Shown here: positions 35,187 to 44,900 of the stretch, piece by piece
Numbering within the stretch: position 1 is the first letter of the stretch
Layout of the letters: the number at the start of each line of letters is the position of its first letter
Notes under the pieces: generated by a model
Told to the model about the DNA's origin: nothing
What the model saw: the letters and a program-made list of their open reading frames with translations, nothing else
The model's database searches: none
Position numbers and translations under genes: made by a program
Source: CALEMW01 sp964343835
GTDB lineage: Bacteria > Krumholzibacteriota > Krumholzibacteriia > LZORAL124-64-63
Assembly (NCBI GenBank): GCA_964343835.1
Contig: CAYFKR010000004.1
Span: 1 to 64,000, forward strand
DNA: 64,000 bases
Direction: 5' to 3'

Positions 35187-36170
35187 ATGCAGGACGCAGA
35201 GACCATCCTCGTCGACGACGACGAAGCCAACATCAGGACGATCCTGACCTATCTGCTGGAGCAGGAAGGTTTTACGGTTCGTCAAGCCGTGGACGGGAAC
35301 GTGGCCCTCGATCTGATGGCCGAAGAAACTCCCGATCTCGTGATCCTGGACGTGATGATGCCGGAGATGGACGGACTCCAGGTCCTCTCCCATATGCGCA
35401 GCCACTTCCAGACCCACAACATTCCGGTGATCCTGCTCACCGCCAAGGGCGATACGCCCCACAAGGTGCAGGGCCTGCGCGAGGGGGCCAACGACTACCT
35501 GGTCAAGCCCTTCGTGCCCCAGGAGCTGATCCTGCGCGTGCGCAACATGCTCCAGTTCTCGCGCTCCCAGCGCGACGCCAACCCCCTGACGGGCCTGCCG
35601 GGAAACCGCGCCATCTCCCAGGAGATCGAGCGGCGGCTGGACGGGTCGGAGCCCTTCGGGTTCCTTTACGTCGACCTGGACAACTTCAAGGCGTTCAACG
35701 ACCACTACGGCTACTCGCGGGGCGACAAGGTGCTGTCGATGCTGGCCGAGACGCTCCAGCACGTCACCGGCGAGCGGGATTGCCCGTCGTTCCTGGGCCA
35801 CGTAGGTGGCGACGACTTCGTGGCCGTGGTGCCCGCCGACGACGCCCTGGTCATCGCCGACCGGCTGGTGGAGGAGTTCGACGACCGCAAGCGGTTCCTC
35901 TACGACCCCGAGGACTGGAGCCGCGGCTGGATCGAGATCCAGGACCGCGGCGGGTCCATCCGCCGCATGCCACCGGTGGGCGTGACGGTGGCGGTGGTCA
36001 TCGACCGCAACGGCGACTACGGCCACATAGGACGCGTGAACGCGGTGGCCGCCGAGCTGAAGAAGTACGGCAAGTCCCTGCCCGGCAGCGTGGTGGTGCG
36101 CGAGCGCCGCGACGTGCAGGCGGATGACGAGACGAGCGTGGCGGTGGATACCGACGCGTTGATCGGATAG
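35187..36170 (+). CDS. Response regulator with GGDEF-type output domain (GGDDF)
   Basis: 327 residues. Receiver domain 1-120: acidic pocket DDDE near residue 10, phosphoacceptor in VILDVMMPEMDG, Thr in LLTAKG and Lys in LVKPF. A GGDEF-fold domain follows (NPLTGLPGNRAI near 130, LYVDLDNFKAFND near 155). The active-site loop reads GHVGGDDF, so the Glu of GGDEF is Asp. Cyclase activity may be altered or lost. It is the first gene after a sigma54 promoter. It is separated from the next REC gene by 17 bases. Confidence 0.9.
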   Translation: MQDAETILVDDDEANIRTILTYLLEQEGFTVRQAVDGNVALDLMAEETPDLVILDVMMPEMDGLQVLSHMRSHFQTHNIPVILLTAKGDTPHKVQGLREGANDYLVKPFVPQELILRVRNMLQFSRSQRDANPLTGLPGNRAISQEIERRLDGSEPFGFLYVDLDNFKAFNDHYGYSRGDKVLSMLAETLQHVTGERDCPSFLGHVGGDDFVAVVPADDALVIADRLVEEFDDRKRFLYDPEDWSRGWIEIQDRGGSIRRMPPVGVTVAVVIDRNGDYGHIGRVNAVAAELKKYGKSLPGSVVVRERRDVQADDETSVAVDTDALIG

Positions 36171-36187
36171 AGGGGAGGCAAGGGACC

Positions 36188-36565
36188 ATGGGCGGACCAC
36201 GCGTGCTGATCGTCGAGGACGAGACGCCCCTGGTGAGCCTGCTGTCCCAGGCCTTCCGGCACGAGGGATTCCGGGTGGCGACCGCCGCCAACGGGATCGA
36301 GTGCATGAACAAGGTCTCGTCGTTCAAGCCCGACGTCATCGTGATGGACATCATGATGACGCGGCTCGACGGGATCGACGCGACGCGGCTGATCCGCCGC
36401 CATCGCGGATTCGAGAAGACCCTCATCGTGGCCCTGTCGGCGCGCACCGACGAGGCGGCGAAGAACGAGATGGAAGCAGCGGGGGCGGATCTCTACGTGG
36501 AGAAGCCCTTCGTCGTCGGACGGTTGATCGAACGGGTGCGGGAGCACCTGGCAGCCAGCCGCTGA
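36188..36565 (+). CDS. Stand-alone receiver-domain protein
   Basis: 125 residues, one receiver domain with no output domain. DED near the start, the phosphoacceptor in VIVMDIMMTRLDG, Ser in ALSART and Lys in VEKPF. It lies between the GGDDF regulator and the hybrid-like kinase and is probably a phosphotransfer or CheY-like partner of the kinase. AGGGGAGGCAAGGGACC precedes the ATG. Confidence 0.9.
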   Translation: MGGPRVLIVEDETPLVSLLSQAFRHEGFRVATAANGIECMNKVSSFKPDVIVMDIMMTRLDGIDATRLIRRHRGFEKTLIVALSARTDEAAKNEMEAAGADLYVEKPFVVGRLIERVREHLAASR

Positions 36566-36587
36566 CGGCTTCGCGAGAGGAAGAACC

Positions 36588-39173
36588 ATGATCGCATCGC
36601 TGGTCGAAACGCTGTCCTCGGGTCCCGGAGTCCTCGCGACGCCGGGCGGACTGCTGCCCTGGGCGGGGCTCGTGCTCCTGCTCGGCGCGGCGTCCATCTG
36701 GCAGCTCAAGCGGCTCAAGGACCGGAACCGGGACCTGGGCGAGCGGCAGGACCGCGTGCAGGGGCTGGAGAGCATCCTGCGCATCTCCGCGCGCATGCAC
36801 GCCTTCCACGACGTGGATCACCTGCTCAACGAGGTGGCGGACGCCGTACGGCGCTCCCTGGGCTTCCGCATGGTGCTGCTCCGCATCTACGACGCCTCGG
36901 AGAAGAGCTTCGAGGCCCGCGCCTTCGCCGGCGTGGACGAGGCCGGCCGCGAGTACCTGCGCAACCTGCCCCTGAGCCTGGCCGAGTTCCGGCAGATGAC
37001 CCTGCCCCAGTTCCAGATCAGCAACAGCTACTTCATCGCCCACGACATCAAGGGCGCCGAAGAGGCCGCGGCCTCCGGCTACATCGCGGACCTGGGCAGC
37101 CGCGAGGAGGGCGAGTGGGACGAGCGCGACATGCTGATCGTGCCCCTGACCTCTCCCGAGGGCGAGATCAACGGTTACCTGTCGGTGGACGACCCGGTGG
37201 ACCGCAAGCGTCCGGACGAGCGCACCATCGAGCGGCTGGAACTCTTCGCCCAGCAGGCCGCCACGGCCATCTCCTCGGCGGAGCACTACTCGCGCCTGCA
37301 CAAGCAGAACCAGGACCTGGTCCACGCCGCGGACCGACTGCGCTACCACAACGACCTGAAGAACAACTTCGTGGCCAACGTCAGCCACGAGCTGCGCACG
37401 CCCCTGACCTCCATCAAGGCCTACTGCGAGGCCCTGATCCACGGCCGCGAGAAGATGGACGCGCCGGCCCAGGAGGAATTCCTGCGGGTCATCGACCAGG
37501 AAGCGGAGAAGCTCACGGGCATCGTGAACAACCTGCTCGACCTGGAACGCATGGAAGGCGCGCAGGTGCGGTTCAACCGCCACCAGACCGACCTCGTGGC
37601 CCTGGTCAAGGGCGTCGAGGGCGCGGCCCGGGCCCAGGCCTCGGCCAAGGACATCACCCTCTCGGTGCACTTCGACCACGACGAGATCCTGCTGTGGGTG
37701 GACGCCGACCTGGTGCGCCAGCTCGTACGCCACCTGCTCGACAACGCCTTCAAGTTCACGCCGGCGGGCGGCACCGTGCACCTCTCGATCCTCGAGGGCG
37801 TGTCGTCGGTGCGCGTGGTGGTGGAGGACAATGGCATCGGGATCCCGGACAACAAGATGTCCTACATCTTCGACCGCTTCTACCAGGTGGACGGCTCGTC
37901 CACCCGCGAGCACGGCGGCCAGGGGATCGGCCTGGCCATCTGCCGCGACATCGTCACGCGTCACGGCGGCCGCATCTGGGGCGAGCGCGTGCAGCCCCGC
38001 GGCGTGCGCTTCAACGCGCTGCTGCCGCGCAAGGAGGAGATCGTCCAGCGGGCCGGCGGCGGCCAGGGGACCTTCTTCGACGAGTTCAGCGATTTCGCCG
38101 AGCGCCTGATCCAGTGGATCGGCGAGCTCATGCGCGTGAAGAACGTGTCGCTGATGATGCCCGACCGCAACGGCGACCACCTGGTGATCGAGGCGGCCAT
38201 GGGCCTGGACGACCAGGTCGTCCAGAACACGCGCCTGAAGCGGGGCGAGGGCATCGCCGGCCGCGTGTGGCAGACCGGCGAAGCCATCCTCGTGGAGGAC
38301 GTCGAGGCCCAGGGGGCCCTGCCCTCCATCGGGGCCCAGGGGCGGTACACCACCGGCTCGCTGCTGTCGGCGCCCATCATCCACGACGGCCGGGTCATCG
38401 CCGTGACCAACGTGAACAACCGCCTCGACGGCCGACCCTTCTCGGCCCGCGATCAGCTGCTCATCGAGGGCGTGGCCGCCAGGCTGGGGCACGTGCTCGA
38501 CCGCGTGCGCGCCCACAGCGACAGCACCCGCACCTTCTCCGAGCTGCAGAAGGCCCTGCGCAAGGGCGTGGCCATCCGCCGCGCGCGCCACGACGAGCTG
38601 GCCGAGGTCAGCCACGAGATCTGCCTGCGCACGGCCCGCCGCATGCGGGTGGGCGAGGAGGAGCTCAAGCACATCGCCTTCGCCCTCCAGATGTACGACC
38701 TGGGCCTCTCGGGCGTGCCCGACGAGGTGCTGTACAAGTCGCCGCCGCTGGAGCCCGAGGAGTGGGAGATCATCCAGCAGCACGTGTACACGGGCCTGGA
38801 GCTGGTGGCGCACCTGGATCCGGAGGAGAGCGTCAAGGAGGCCATCCTCCATCACCACGAGCACTACGACGGCACCGGCTACCCGGACGGCCTGCAGGGC
38901 GACGGCATCCCTCTGGGCGCCCGACTGCTGGCCCTGGCCGACGCCCTGACCGCCATGCTCCAGGGACGCCCGTACCGGCCGGCCCTGAACCTGGGCGACG
39001 CCCTGTCCGAGATGAGCGCCCTGTCCGGCACGCAGTTCTGCCCGCGCTGCCTGGCCTCGTTCATGGAGGAGGCGCGGAGCTTCGAGGACCTGGTGGCCGA
39101 GATCCAGAAGAACCGCTCGCTGGCCCTGTCGCCCGTGAGCGAGACCGTCGATTCCCCGTCAAGGACCGCCTGA
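36588..39173 (+). CDS. Histidine kinase fused to a C-terminal HD-GYP-like domain
   Basis: 861 residues. One membrane helix near 20-38. GAF domain about 60-225. HisKA with VANVSHELRTPLTSIK (His about 267). HATPase_c about 365-480 (DNAFKFTPAGG, EDNGIGIPDNK, GQGIGLAI). A second GAF about 505-640. A C-terminal domain of about 200 residues contains ILHHHEHYDGTGYPDGLQGDGIPLGARLL, the HHExxDGxGYP signature of HD-GYP phosphodiesterases. The preceding HD dyad position reads QMYDLG where active members have LHDIG, so metal binding is probably lost. The kinase core looks active. The rest may be a sensory or partner-binding module. Confidence 0.88.
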   Translation: MIASLVETLSSGPGVLATPGGLLPWAGLVLLLGAASIWQLKRLKDRNRDLGERQDRVQGLESILRISARMHAFHDVDHLLNEVADAVRRSLGFRMVLLRIYDASEKSFEARAFAGVDEAGREYLRNLPLSLAEFRQMTLPQFQISNSYFIAHDIKGAEEAAASGYIADLGSREEGEWDERDMLIVPLTSPEGEINGYLSVDDPVDRKRPDERTIERLELFAQQAATAISSAEHYSRLHKQNQDLVHAADRLRYHNDLKNNFVANVSHELRTPLTSIKAYCEALIHGREKMDAPAQEEFLRVIDQEAEKLTGIVNNLLDLERMEGAQVRFNRHQTDLVALVKGVEGAARAQASAKDITLSVHFDHDEILLWVDADLVRQLVRHLLDNAFKFTPAGGTVHLSILEGVSSVRVVVEDNGIGIPDNKMSYIFDRFYQVDGSSTREHGGQGIGLAICRDIVTRHGGRIWGERVQPRGVRFNALLPRKEEIVQRAGGGQGTFFDEFSDFAERLIQWIGELMRVKNVSLMMPDRNGDHLVIEAAMGLDDQVVQNTRLKRGEGIAGRVWQTGEAILVEDVEAQGALPSIGAQGRYTTGSLLSAPIIHDGRVIAVTNVNNRLDGRPFSARDQLLIEGVAARLGHVLDRVRAHSDSTRTFSELQKALRKGVAIRRARHDELAEVSHEICLRTARRMRVGEEELKHIAFALQMYDLGLSGVPDEVLYKSPPLEPEEWEIIQQHVYTGLELVAHLDPEESVKEAILHHHEHYDGTGYPDGLQGDGIPLGARLLALADALTAMLQGRPYRPALNLGDALSEMSALSGTQFCPRCLASFMEEARSFEDLVAEIQKNRSLALSPVSETVDSPSRTA

Positions 39174-39230
39174 CGGAGCCGATAGGGAACGGGAACGAGA
39201 GACACCAACGCATCACCGGAGGACACGACC

Positions 39231-39605
39231 TTGCGGAAGATCCTGATCGTCGACGACGAGCCCTATATCCTCAACATCCTCGACTTCAGCCTCGACGCCG
39301 AGGGCTACCGCGTCCTGCAGGCGTCCGACGGCGAAGAGGCCATGCGCATGGCCCAGGAGCAGACCCCGGACCTGGTGATCATGGACGTCATGATGCCCCG
39401 TCAGGACGGGTTCGAGACCTGTCGCCGCCTCAAGGAGGACATGCGCACGTCCGACATCCCGGTGGTGCTGCTCACGGCCCGCAACAGCCGCGAGGACCGC
39501 ACCCGCGGGGAAGAGGTCCGTGCCGACGGATACATCACCAAGCCTTTCAGTCCGCAGAGGCTTCTGGATACGGTCCAGGAATTCCTGGGCGTGACCAGCG
39601 AGTGA
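39231..39605 (+). CDS. Stand-alone receiver-domain protein
   Basis: 124 residues, receiver domain only: ILIVDDEPYILN, phosphoacceptor in LVIMDVMMPRQDG, Thr in LLTARN and Lys in ITKPFSP. The start is a TTG preceded by GGAGG. It is the last gene of the signalling cluster, ending just before an inverted repeat. A second lone receiver in the same cluster suggests a phosphorelay. Confidence 0.88.
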   Translation: MRKILIVDDEPYILNILDFSLDAEGYRVLQASDGEEAMRMAQEQTPDLVIMDVMMPRQDGFETCRRLKEDMRTSDIPVVLLTARNSREDRTRGEEVRADGYITKPFSPQRLLDTVQEFLGVTSE

Positions 39606-39638
39606 GCTGACCGACACATCGTCCGCGGCACGCGAGGT

Positions 39639-39670
39639 GACGCCGCGACCCCTCCGGGAGTCGCGGCGTC
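39639..39670 (+). terminator. Inverted repeat after the signalling cluster
   Basis: GACGCCGCGAC (39639-39649), loop of 10 bases that can pair partly, GTCGCGGCGTC (39660-39670). Perfect 11-bp stem without a T tract. Probable terminator or boundary. Confidence 0.5.
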
Positions 39671-39757
39671 GCACGTTCCGGCAGGGCCCGAACTGGCTCC
39701 CCGCGTCGCCGCGTGCTATCCTGCCGGCTCCGATCCACGCGAACCCCGGAGCCGCCC

Positions 39758-41776
39758 TTGACCCCGTCCCCCGACACGACCGAGACCCTCCTGGCGGAGG
39801 TGATCCTGCCCGTCCCCCTCGACGGCGTGTTCACCTACCGGGCCGCACCCGATGCGCCGGTGGCCGTCGGCGATCTGGTGGGCGTGCCCTTCGGCCGGCG
39901 CAAGCGCGTCATCGGCCTGGTGACGGGCGTGCGGATCGCGCCCGGCAAGCCGACCGAGGTGGACGGCAACCGCCTGCGCGACGTGGGGACGGTGTTCGAC
40001 GCCGCCTACCGCATCGACGGCGATCGCCGCGCCCTGCTGGACTGGATGGCCGACTACTACGCTCTGCCCGCCGGCGAGGTGGTGCCCCTGTTCCATCCGC
40101 CGTCGCCGGGCACGAAGGCCAGGGCGAAGCGCCACGCCGTCGCCGACTACCCCGCCGAGGCCGCCGAACCCCCGACCCCGACCGCCGACCAGACCCGCGC
40201 CCTGTCCGACGTCGCGACGTTGCTGGACGACCGCGCCTACGGCGCCGTGCTGCTCCACGGCGTGACCGGCAGCGGCAAGACCGAGGTCTACCTGCGCGCC
40301 ATCGCCGACGCCCTCGACCGCGGCCGCTCCGCCCTGGTGCTCCTGCCCGAGATCGCCCTGACCCCCCAGACCGAGGCTCGCTTCCGCAGCCGCCTCGGCG
40401 ACGCCGTGGCCGTGATCCACAGCGGCCTGTCGGCGGGGGAGCGCTGCCGCGTCCACGAAGCCGCCGCGGCGGGGGAGGTCCGCGTGGTGCTCGGGCCCCG
40501 CTCGGCGCTGTTCGCACCGGTGCGCGACCTCGGTGTGGTGGTGGTGGACGAGGAGCACGAGACCTCCTACAAGCAGGACGAGAAGCCCCGCTATCACGCC
40601 CGCCACGCCGCCCTGGTGCGGGCCCGCGCCTCGGGCGCCGCCGTGCTGCTGGGCTCGGCCACCCCGGACCTGGAGTCGTGGCGCAACGCCGCCGAGGGCC
40701 GCTATGGACTGGTGGAACTGACCGACCGCCCCGTGGGCCGCCTGCCCCTGGTGGAGGTGGTGGACCTGCGCACCGACCCGCCCCGCGACGGCTTCTCGCG
40801 CCACCTGCTGGACCGCCTGGACGAGAGCCTGGCCCGCGGCCGGCAGGCCATCGTCTACTACAACCGGCGGGGCTATGCCCGGGCCGTGCAGTGCTCCGGC
40901 TGCGGCGAGGCGGTGGACTGTCCCAACTGCGACATCGCCCTCACCCTGCACCTGCGCCCGCGCCGGTTGCTCTGCCACTACTGCGGCTTCTCGCGCCCCC
41001 AGCCCGAGACCTGCCCCTCCTGCGGCGAGCCCGAACCCGTGCCCGGCGGCGGCGGCACCGAGAAGGTGGAACTGGCCCTGGCAGCCCATTTCCCCGACGC
41101 CCGTCTGCTGCGCCTGGACCACGACACGACACGAACGCGGGGGAGCCACGCCCGCATCCTGACATCGTTCGCGAAGGGGGAGGCGGACATCCTGGTGGGC
41201 ACCCAGATGGTGGCCAAGGGTCATCACTTCCCCAACGTGGACCTGGTGGGCGTGCTGGCGGCGGACGACGGCCTCCACATGCCCGATTTCCGGGCCCAGG
41301 AACGGGCCTTCCAGCTCCTGACCCAGGTGGCGGGGCGCACCGGCCGCGAGGAGTCGGGCACCGTGGTCTTCCAGACCTGGCAGCCGGACCACCCGGTGGT
41401 GATCGCCGCCTCGACCCACGACTACCACGCCTTCGCCCAGGACGAACTGTCCCACCGCGAAGCCGTGGACTACCCGCCCTTCACCCGAATGCTCCGGATC
41501 GGCGTGTCCGGCCGGGCGGCCGGCAGGGTGGAGGCCGCCGCCGCCGAAGCGGCGGGCCTGGTCCGCAGCGGATGGGATCGCGACGGGATCACGGTCCTGG
41601 GACCCGCCCCGGCCGTCTTCGCCCGCCTCCAGGACCGTCATCGCTGGCAGGTATTGGTGAAGGGCACGGTCAACGCCGCCGACAAGGCCTGGCTGGCCGC
41701 CTGCGCCCGCACCCTCCGCGAACGCCACAAGGGCGTGGACCTGCTGCTGGATTTCGACCCCGTCGGGCTCTGGTAG
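39758..41776 (+). CDS. priA: Primosomal replication-restart helicase PriA
   Basis: 672 residues. Restarts stalled replication forks. The N-terminal DNA-binding domain has PLDGVFTYR and VGVPFGRRKRVIG. The helicase core has GVTGSGKTEVYLRAI (Walker A near residue 168) and VVDEEHETSYKQDEKPRYHARH (near 263). The zinc module CSGCG..CPNC..CHYCG..CPSCG lies about 378-430. VGTQMVAKGHHFPNVDLVG and QVAGRTGRE follow. The start is the TTG at 39758 because GGAG precedes it and a TATCCT hexamer (39717-39722) occupies the upstream extension. A GTG at 39713 would overlap that hexamer. Confidence 0.94.
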   Translation: MTPSPDTTETLLAEVILPVPLDGVFTYRAAPDAPVAVGDLVGVPFGRRKRVIGLVTGVRIAPGKPTEVDGNRLRDVGTVFDAAYRIDGDRRALLDWMADYYALPAGEVVPLFHPPSPGTKARAKRHAVADYPAEAAEPPTPTADQTRALSDVATLLDDRAYGAVLLHGVTGSGKTEVYLRAIADALDRGRSALVLLPEIALTPQTEARFRSRLGDAVAVIHSGLSAGERCRVHEAAAAGEVRVVLGPRSALFAPVRDLGVVVVDEEHETSYKQDEKPRYHARHAALVRARASGAAVLLGSATPDLESWRNAAEGRYGLVELTDRPVGRLPLVEVVDLRTDPPRDGFSRHLLDRLDESLARGRQAIVYYNRRGYARAVQCSGCGEAVDCPNCDIALTLHLRPRRLLCHYCGFSRPQPETCPSCGEPEPVPGGGGTEKVELALAAHFPDARLLRLDHDTTRTRGSHARILTSFAKGEADILVGTQMVAKGHHFPNVDLVGVLAADDGLHMPDFRAQERAFQLLTQVAGRTGREESGTVVFQTWQPDHPVVIAASTHDYHAFAQDELSHREAVDYPPFTRMLRIGVSGRAAGRVEAAAAEAAGLVRSGWDRDGITVLGPAPAVFARLQDRHRWQVLVKGTVNAADKAWLAACARTLRERHKGVDLLLDFDPVGLW

Positions 41777-41831
41777 GCTCCTTGCTGCACCGCTTCCGAA
41801 CGGACGTTTTCACCGGGAAACCGTTGCGAAA

Positions 41832-41861
41832 TTGCCTCGGGAGGCCATCTTGAGGTATGAT
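41832..41861 (+). promoter_or_regulatory. Sigma70-type promoter for the papain-like protease gene
   Basis: TTGCCT (41832-41837), 18-base spacer, TATGAT (41856-41861), about 85 bases before the ATG at 41948. Confidence 0.6.
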
Positions 41862-41947
41862 GATGCACGGTGTCCGGCGCTCCCGCTCGCCTGCCGGCCC
41901 CCGGAAAACGTCCCCGCCATGCCCCGAACGCCTTCAGGACGGTGACC

Positions 41948-44900
41948 ATGACCGCCTTCGCCCGCTCGCGCGCCCTGTCCGCCCTGCTCTGGACCGTCCT
42001 CGCGTCCAGCCTCCTGCTCGTGCTTCCCGCCGCCGCCGTCGAGGAGCACGGCCGCGGTTACGTGGAGCCGCCCGACTACGAGCGCCTGTACCAGGAAAAG
42101 ATGAAGATCTACCCCGAGAAGCGGGACCTGCCATCCAACTTCAGCTGGGTGGACCTGGACGGCGTGACGCCGGTCAAGAACCAGTCGAGCTGCGGTTCGT
42201 GCTGGGCCTTCGCGGCCATCGCGCAGATCGAGTCGCACATCCTGATCGAGTACGGCATCGAGATGGACCTGAGCGAGCAGCAGATGATCGAGTGCAACCC
42301 CTACGGCGCCGACTGCGGCGGCGGCTGGGCCTCGGCCGTGTACAACGTGGCCATGACCTACGGCGCCATCCGCAACGCCGCCGAGCCCTACGAGAACTCC
42401 AACGGCGGGGCCTGCACCCAGGGCGAGTCGCTGCCCTTCGGGTTCGTGACCGACTGGAACTACGTCTCGGACAACGTGACGCAGATCAAGAACGCCCTGC
42501 TCGAGGGCCCGGTCTGCTCGTCCATGGACGCCGAGTACCCCTTCGACGAGTACGCCGCGGGCACCTGCTACGACGATCCCGGCGGAGCCTGGACCAACCA
42601 CCTGATCCTGATCGTGGGCTGGGACGACCGCGCCTGCAACAACAACGGCGCCTGGATCTGCAAGAACTCCTGGGGCACCGACTTCGGCGACTACGGCTAC
42701 TTCACCATCCAGTACGACGCCGGCCTGATCGGCACGGGCGTCACCCAGATCAACTACATCCCGCCCCCGACGACCGTGCAGGTGACCGGCCCCCTGGCCG
42801 CCGAGACCATGATCGCCGGCGACCCCGTGGACATCACCTGGAACACGTCCGGCGCGGCCTGCTCCACCGTGGACATCTGGATGAACCGCGAGGGCGGCGA
42901 GTACGACATCCTGGTGGCCTCCGGCGTGCCCAACACCGGTTCCTACACCTGGACCGTGATCAACGAGAGCACCGCCGGCGCCCGCTTCTGCGTGGTGGCC
43001 AACGGCGACACCCGCGACGGCTTCGGCTTCTCGCCCGAGCCCGTCCAGCTGCTGGGCCACCGCACGCGCTACGTGTCGTCGGCCGGCAGCAACACCCCGC
43101 CCTACGACCAGCCCTGGCTCGCGGCCCACACCATCATCGACGCGGTGCAGGCCTGCACCGGCATGGACACCGTCATGGTGGCGGCCGGCGACTACCTGGA
43201 GACCGTGCTGGTGGAGAGCCCCGTGCGCCTGTACGGCGGCTGGGACGCCACCTTCACCACCCGCGACCCCGCCGGCACGCCCACCCGCCTGCGCGGCCTG
43301 AACAGCGCCCTGCGTTTCATGGGCGACGCGGGCGACGCCAGCGGCGTGGACGGCTTCACCTTTTACGATTGCCAGGGCGCCATCTTCGACACGCCCCAGG
43401 CCGGACGCCACGGCGGCGCCATCATCACCTCGGGCACGTCGCCGACCATCGCCAACAACGTCTTCGAGAACTGCATGGCCACCCAGGGCGGGAGCTTCGG
43501 CACCGGCGGCGCCATCCAGGTGCTCGGCGGCTCGCCGGTGATCTCCGGCAACACCTTCACCGGCGGCCTGTCGGTGTGGGGCGGCGCGGTGGCCCTGTTC
43601 GACGCGGTCGATGCCGCATTCGCGGACAACGTCTTCACGTCCAACGCCTGCCTCGACAGCACGGACGGACGCTTCGGCGGCGCGGTGTACGTGAGCGGCG
43701 GCAGCGTGTCGTTCGACGGCGACGTCTTCGACTCCAACGGCACCGTGTTCCGCGGCGGCGGCGTGTTCGCCCAGAACGCGTCGGTGACGGTGGACGGCGC
43801 AGAGTTCCGCAACAACTCCTGCGAGGAGCGCGGCGCGGGCCTCTCGATCCAGGGGGGCGTGCTGACCGTGCGTTCGAGCACCTTCGAGGACAACGCCTCG
43901 CGCATCGGTTTCGGCGGCGGCATCGGCGCCGAGACCAGCGACGTGGACGTGCGCAACACCGGCTTCTCCGCCAACTCGGCCGGCGGCATCGGCGGCGGCC
44001 TGACCGCCACCCAGGCCGGCACCGTGACCATGGAGAACAGCGTGCTGTACGGCAACACGGGCGGCTCCAACATGGGCGCCATGTTCGTGATCACCAGCGG
44101 TCCGTTCGACTTCCGCAACAACGTGGTGATGGGCAACACGGGCGGCATCGGCGGCAACGTGGCGTCGTCCACCCTGGACTACAACGTGTGGTGGCAGAAC
44201 GGCGGCACCGACCTGACCGGCCTCGTGTCCGGTCCGGGCGACGTGACCGGCGACCCCATGTTCAGGAACGCTCCCGGCGGCGACTTCGGCCTGACCCTCG
44301 ACTCGGTCTGCCTGGACGCCGGCGACCCCGACGCCTCCTGCACCGACCCCGACGGCTCGCCCAACGACATCGGTTGCCTGGGAGGTCCGCTGGCCGTGCC
44401 GGTGGCCCCGTCACGCGTGCTCAACGCCCGTCTGGAGGACGTGGGTGGCACGGACATGATCGTGTGGGACGCCAACGGCGAGCCCGATGTGCACAAGTAC
44501 GTGGTGCTGTTCGACGGCGAGGCAGCCCTGCCGTCCGTCGCCTGGAACCACCACGCCGAGGTCCTGCACCCGGCCACCTCCATCCCCGCCGATGCCGGCG
44601 CGGGCGTGTACCACGTGGTGGCCGTGGACGCCGACGGCTACGTGGGCGGCTTCTCCGACCCCGTGACCACGACCACCTCCACGGGCATCATCCCCCGTCG
44701 CCTGGCCGTGACCTCGGTCTCGCCCAACCCCTTCAACCCCAGCACCGAGATCCGCTTCGAGACCCCGCGGACCGGCCGGGCCACCGTGAAGGTCCACGAC
44801 CTGCGCGGGCGCACGGTGAGCGTGCTGGTGGATGAGGTGCTCGAGGCCGGCGCTCACACCGTGAGGTGGGATGGGCGTTCGTCCGACGGCGCGACGGCGG

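Noticed and set aside
41870..41947. An upstream in-frame start of the papain-like protease
   Set aside because: It would place a basic, non-signal extension before the obvious signal peptide starting at 41948.
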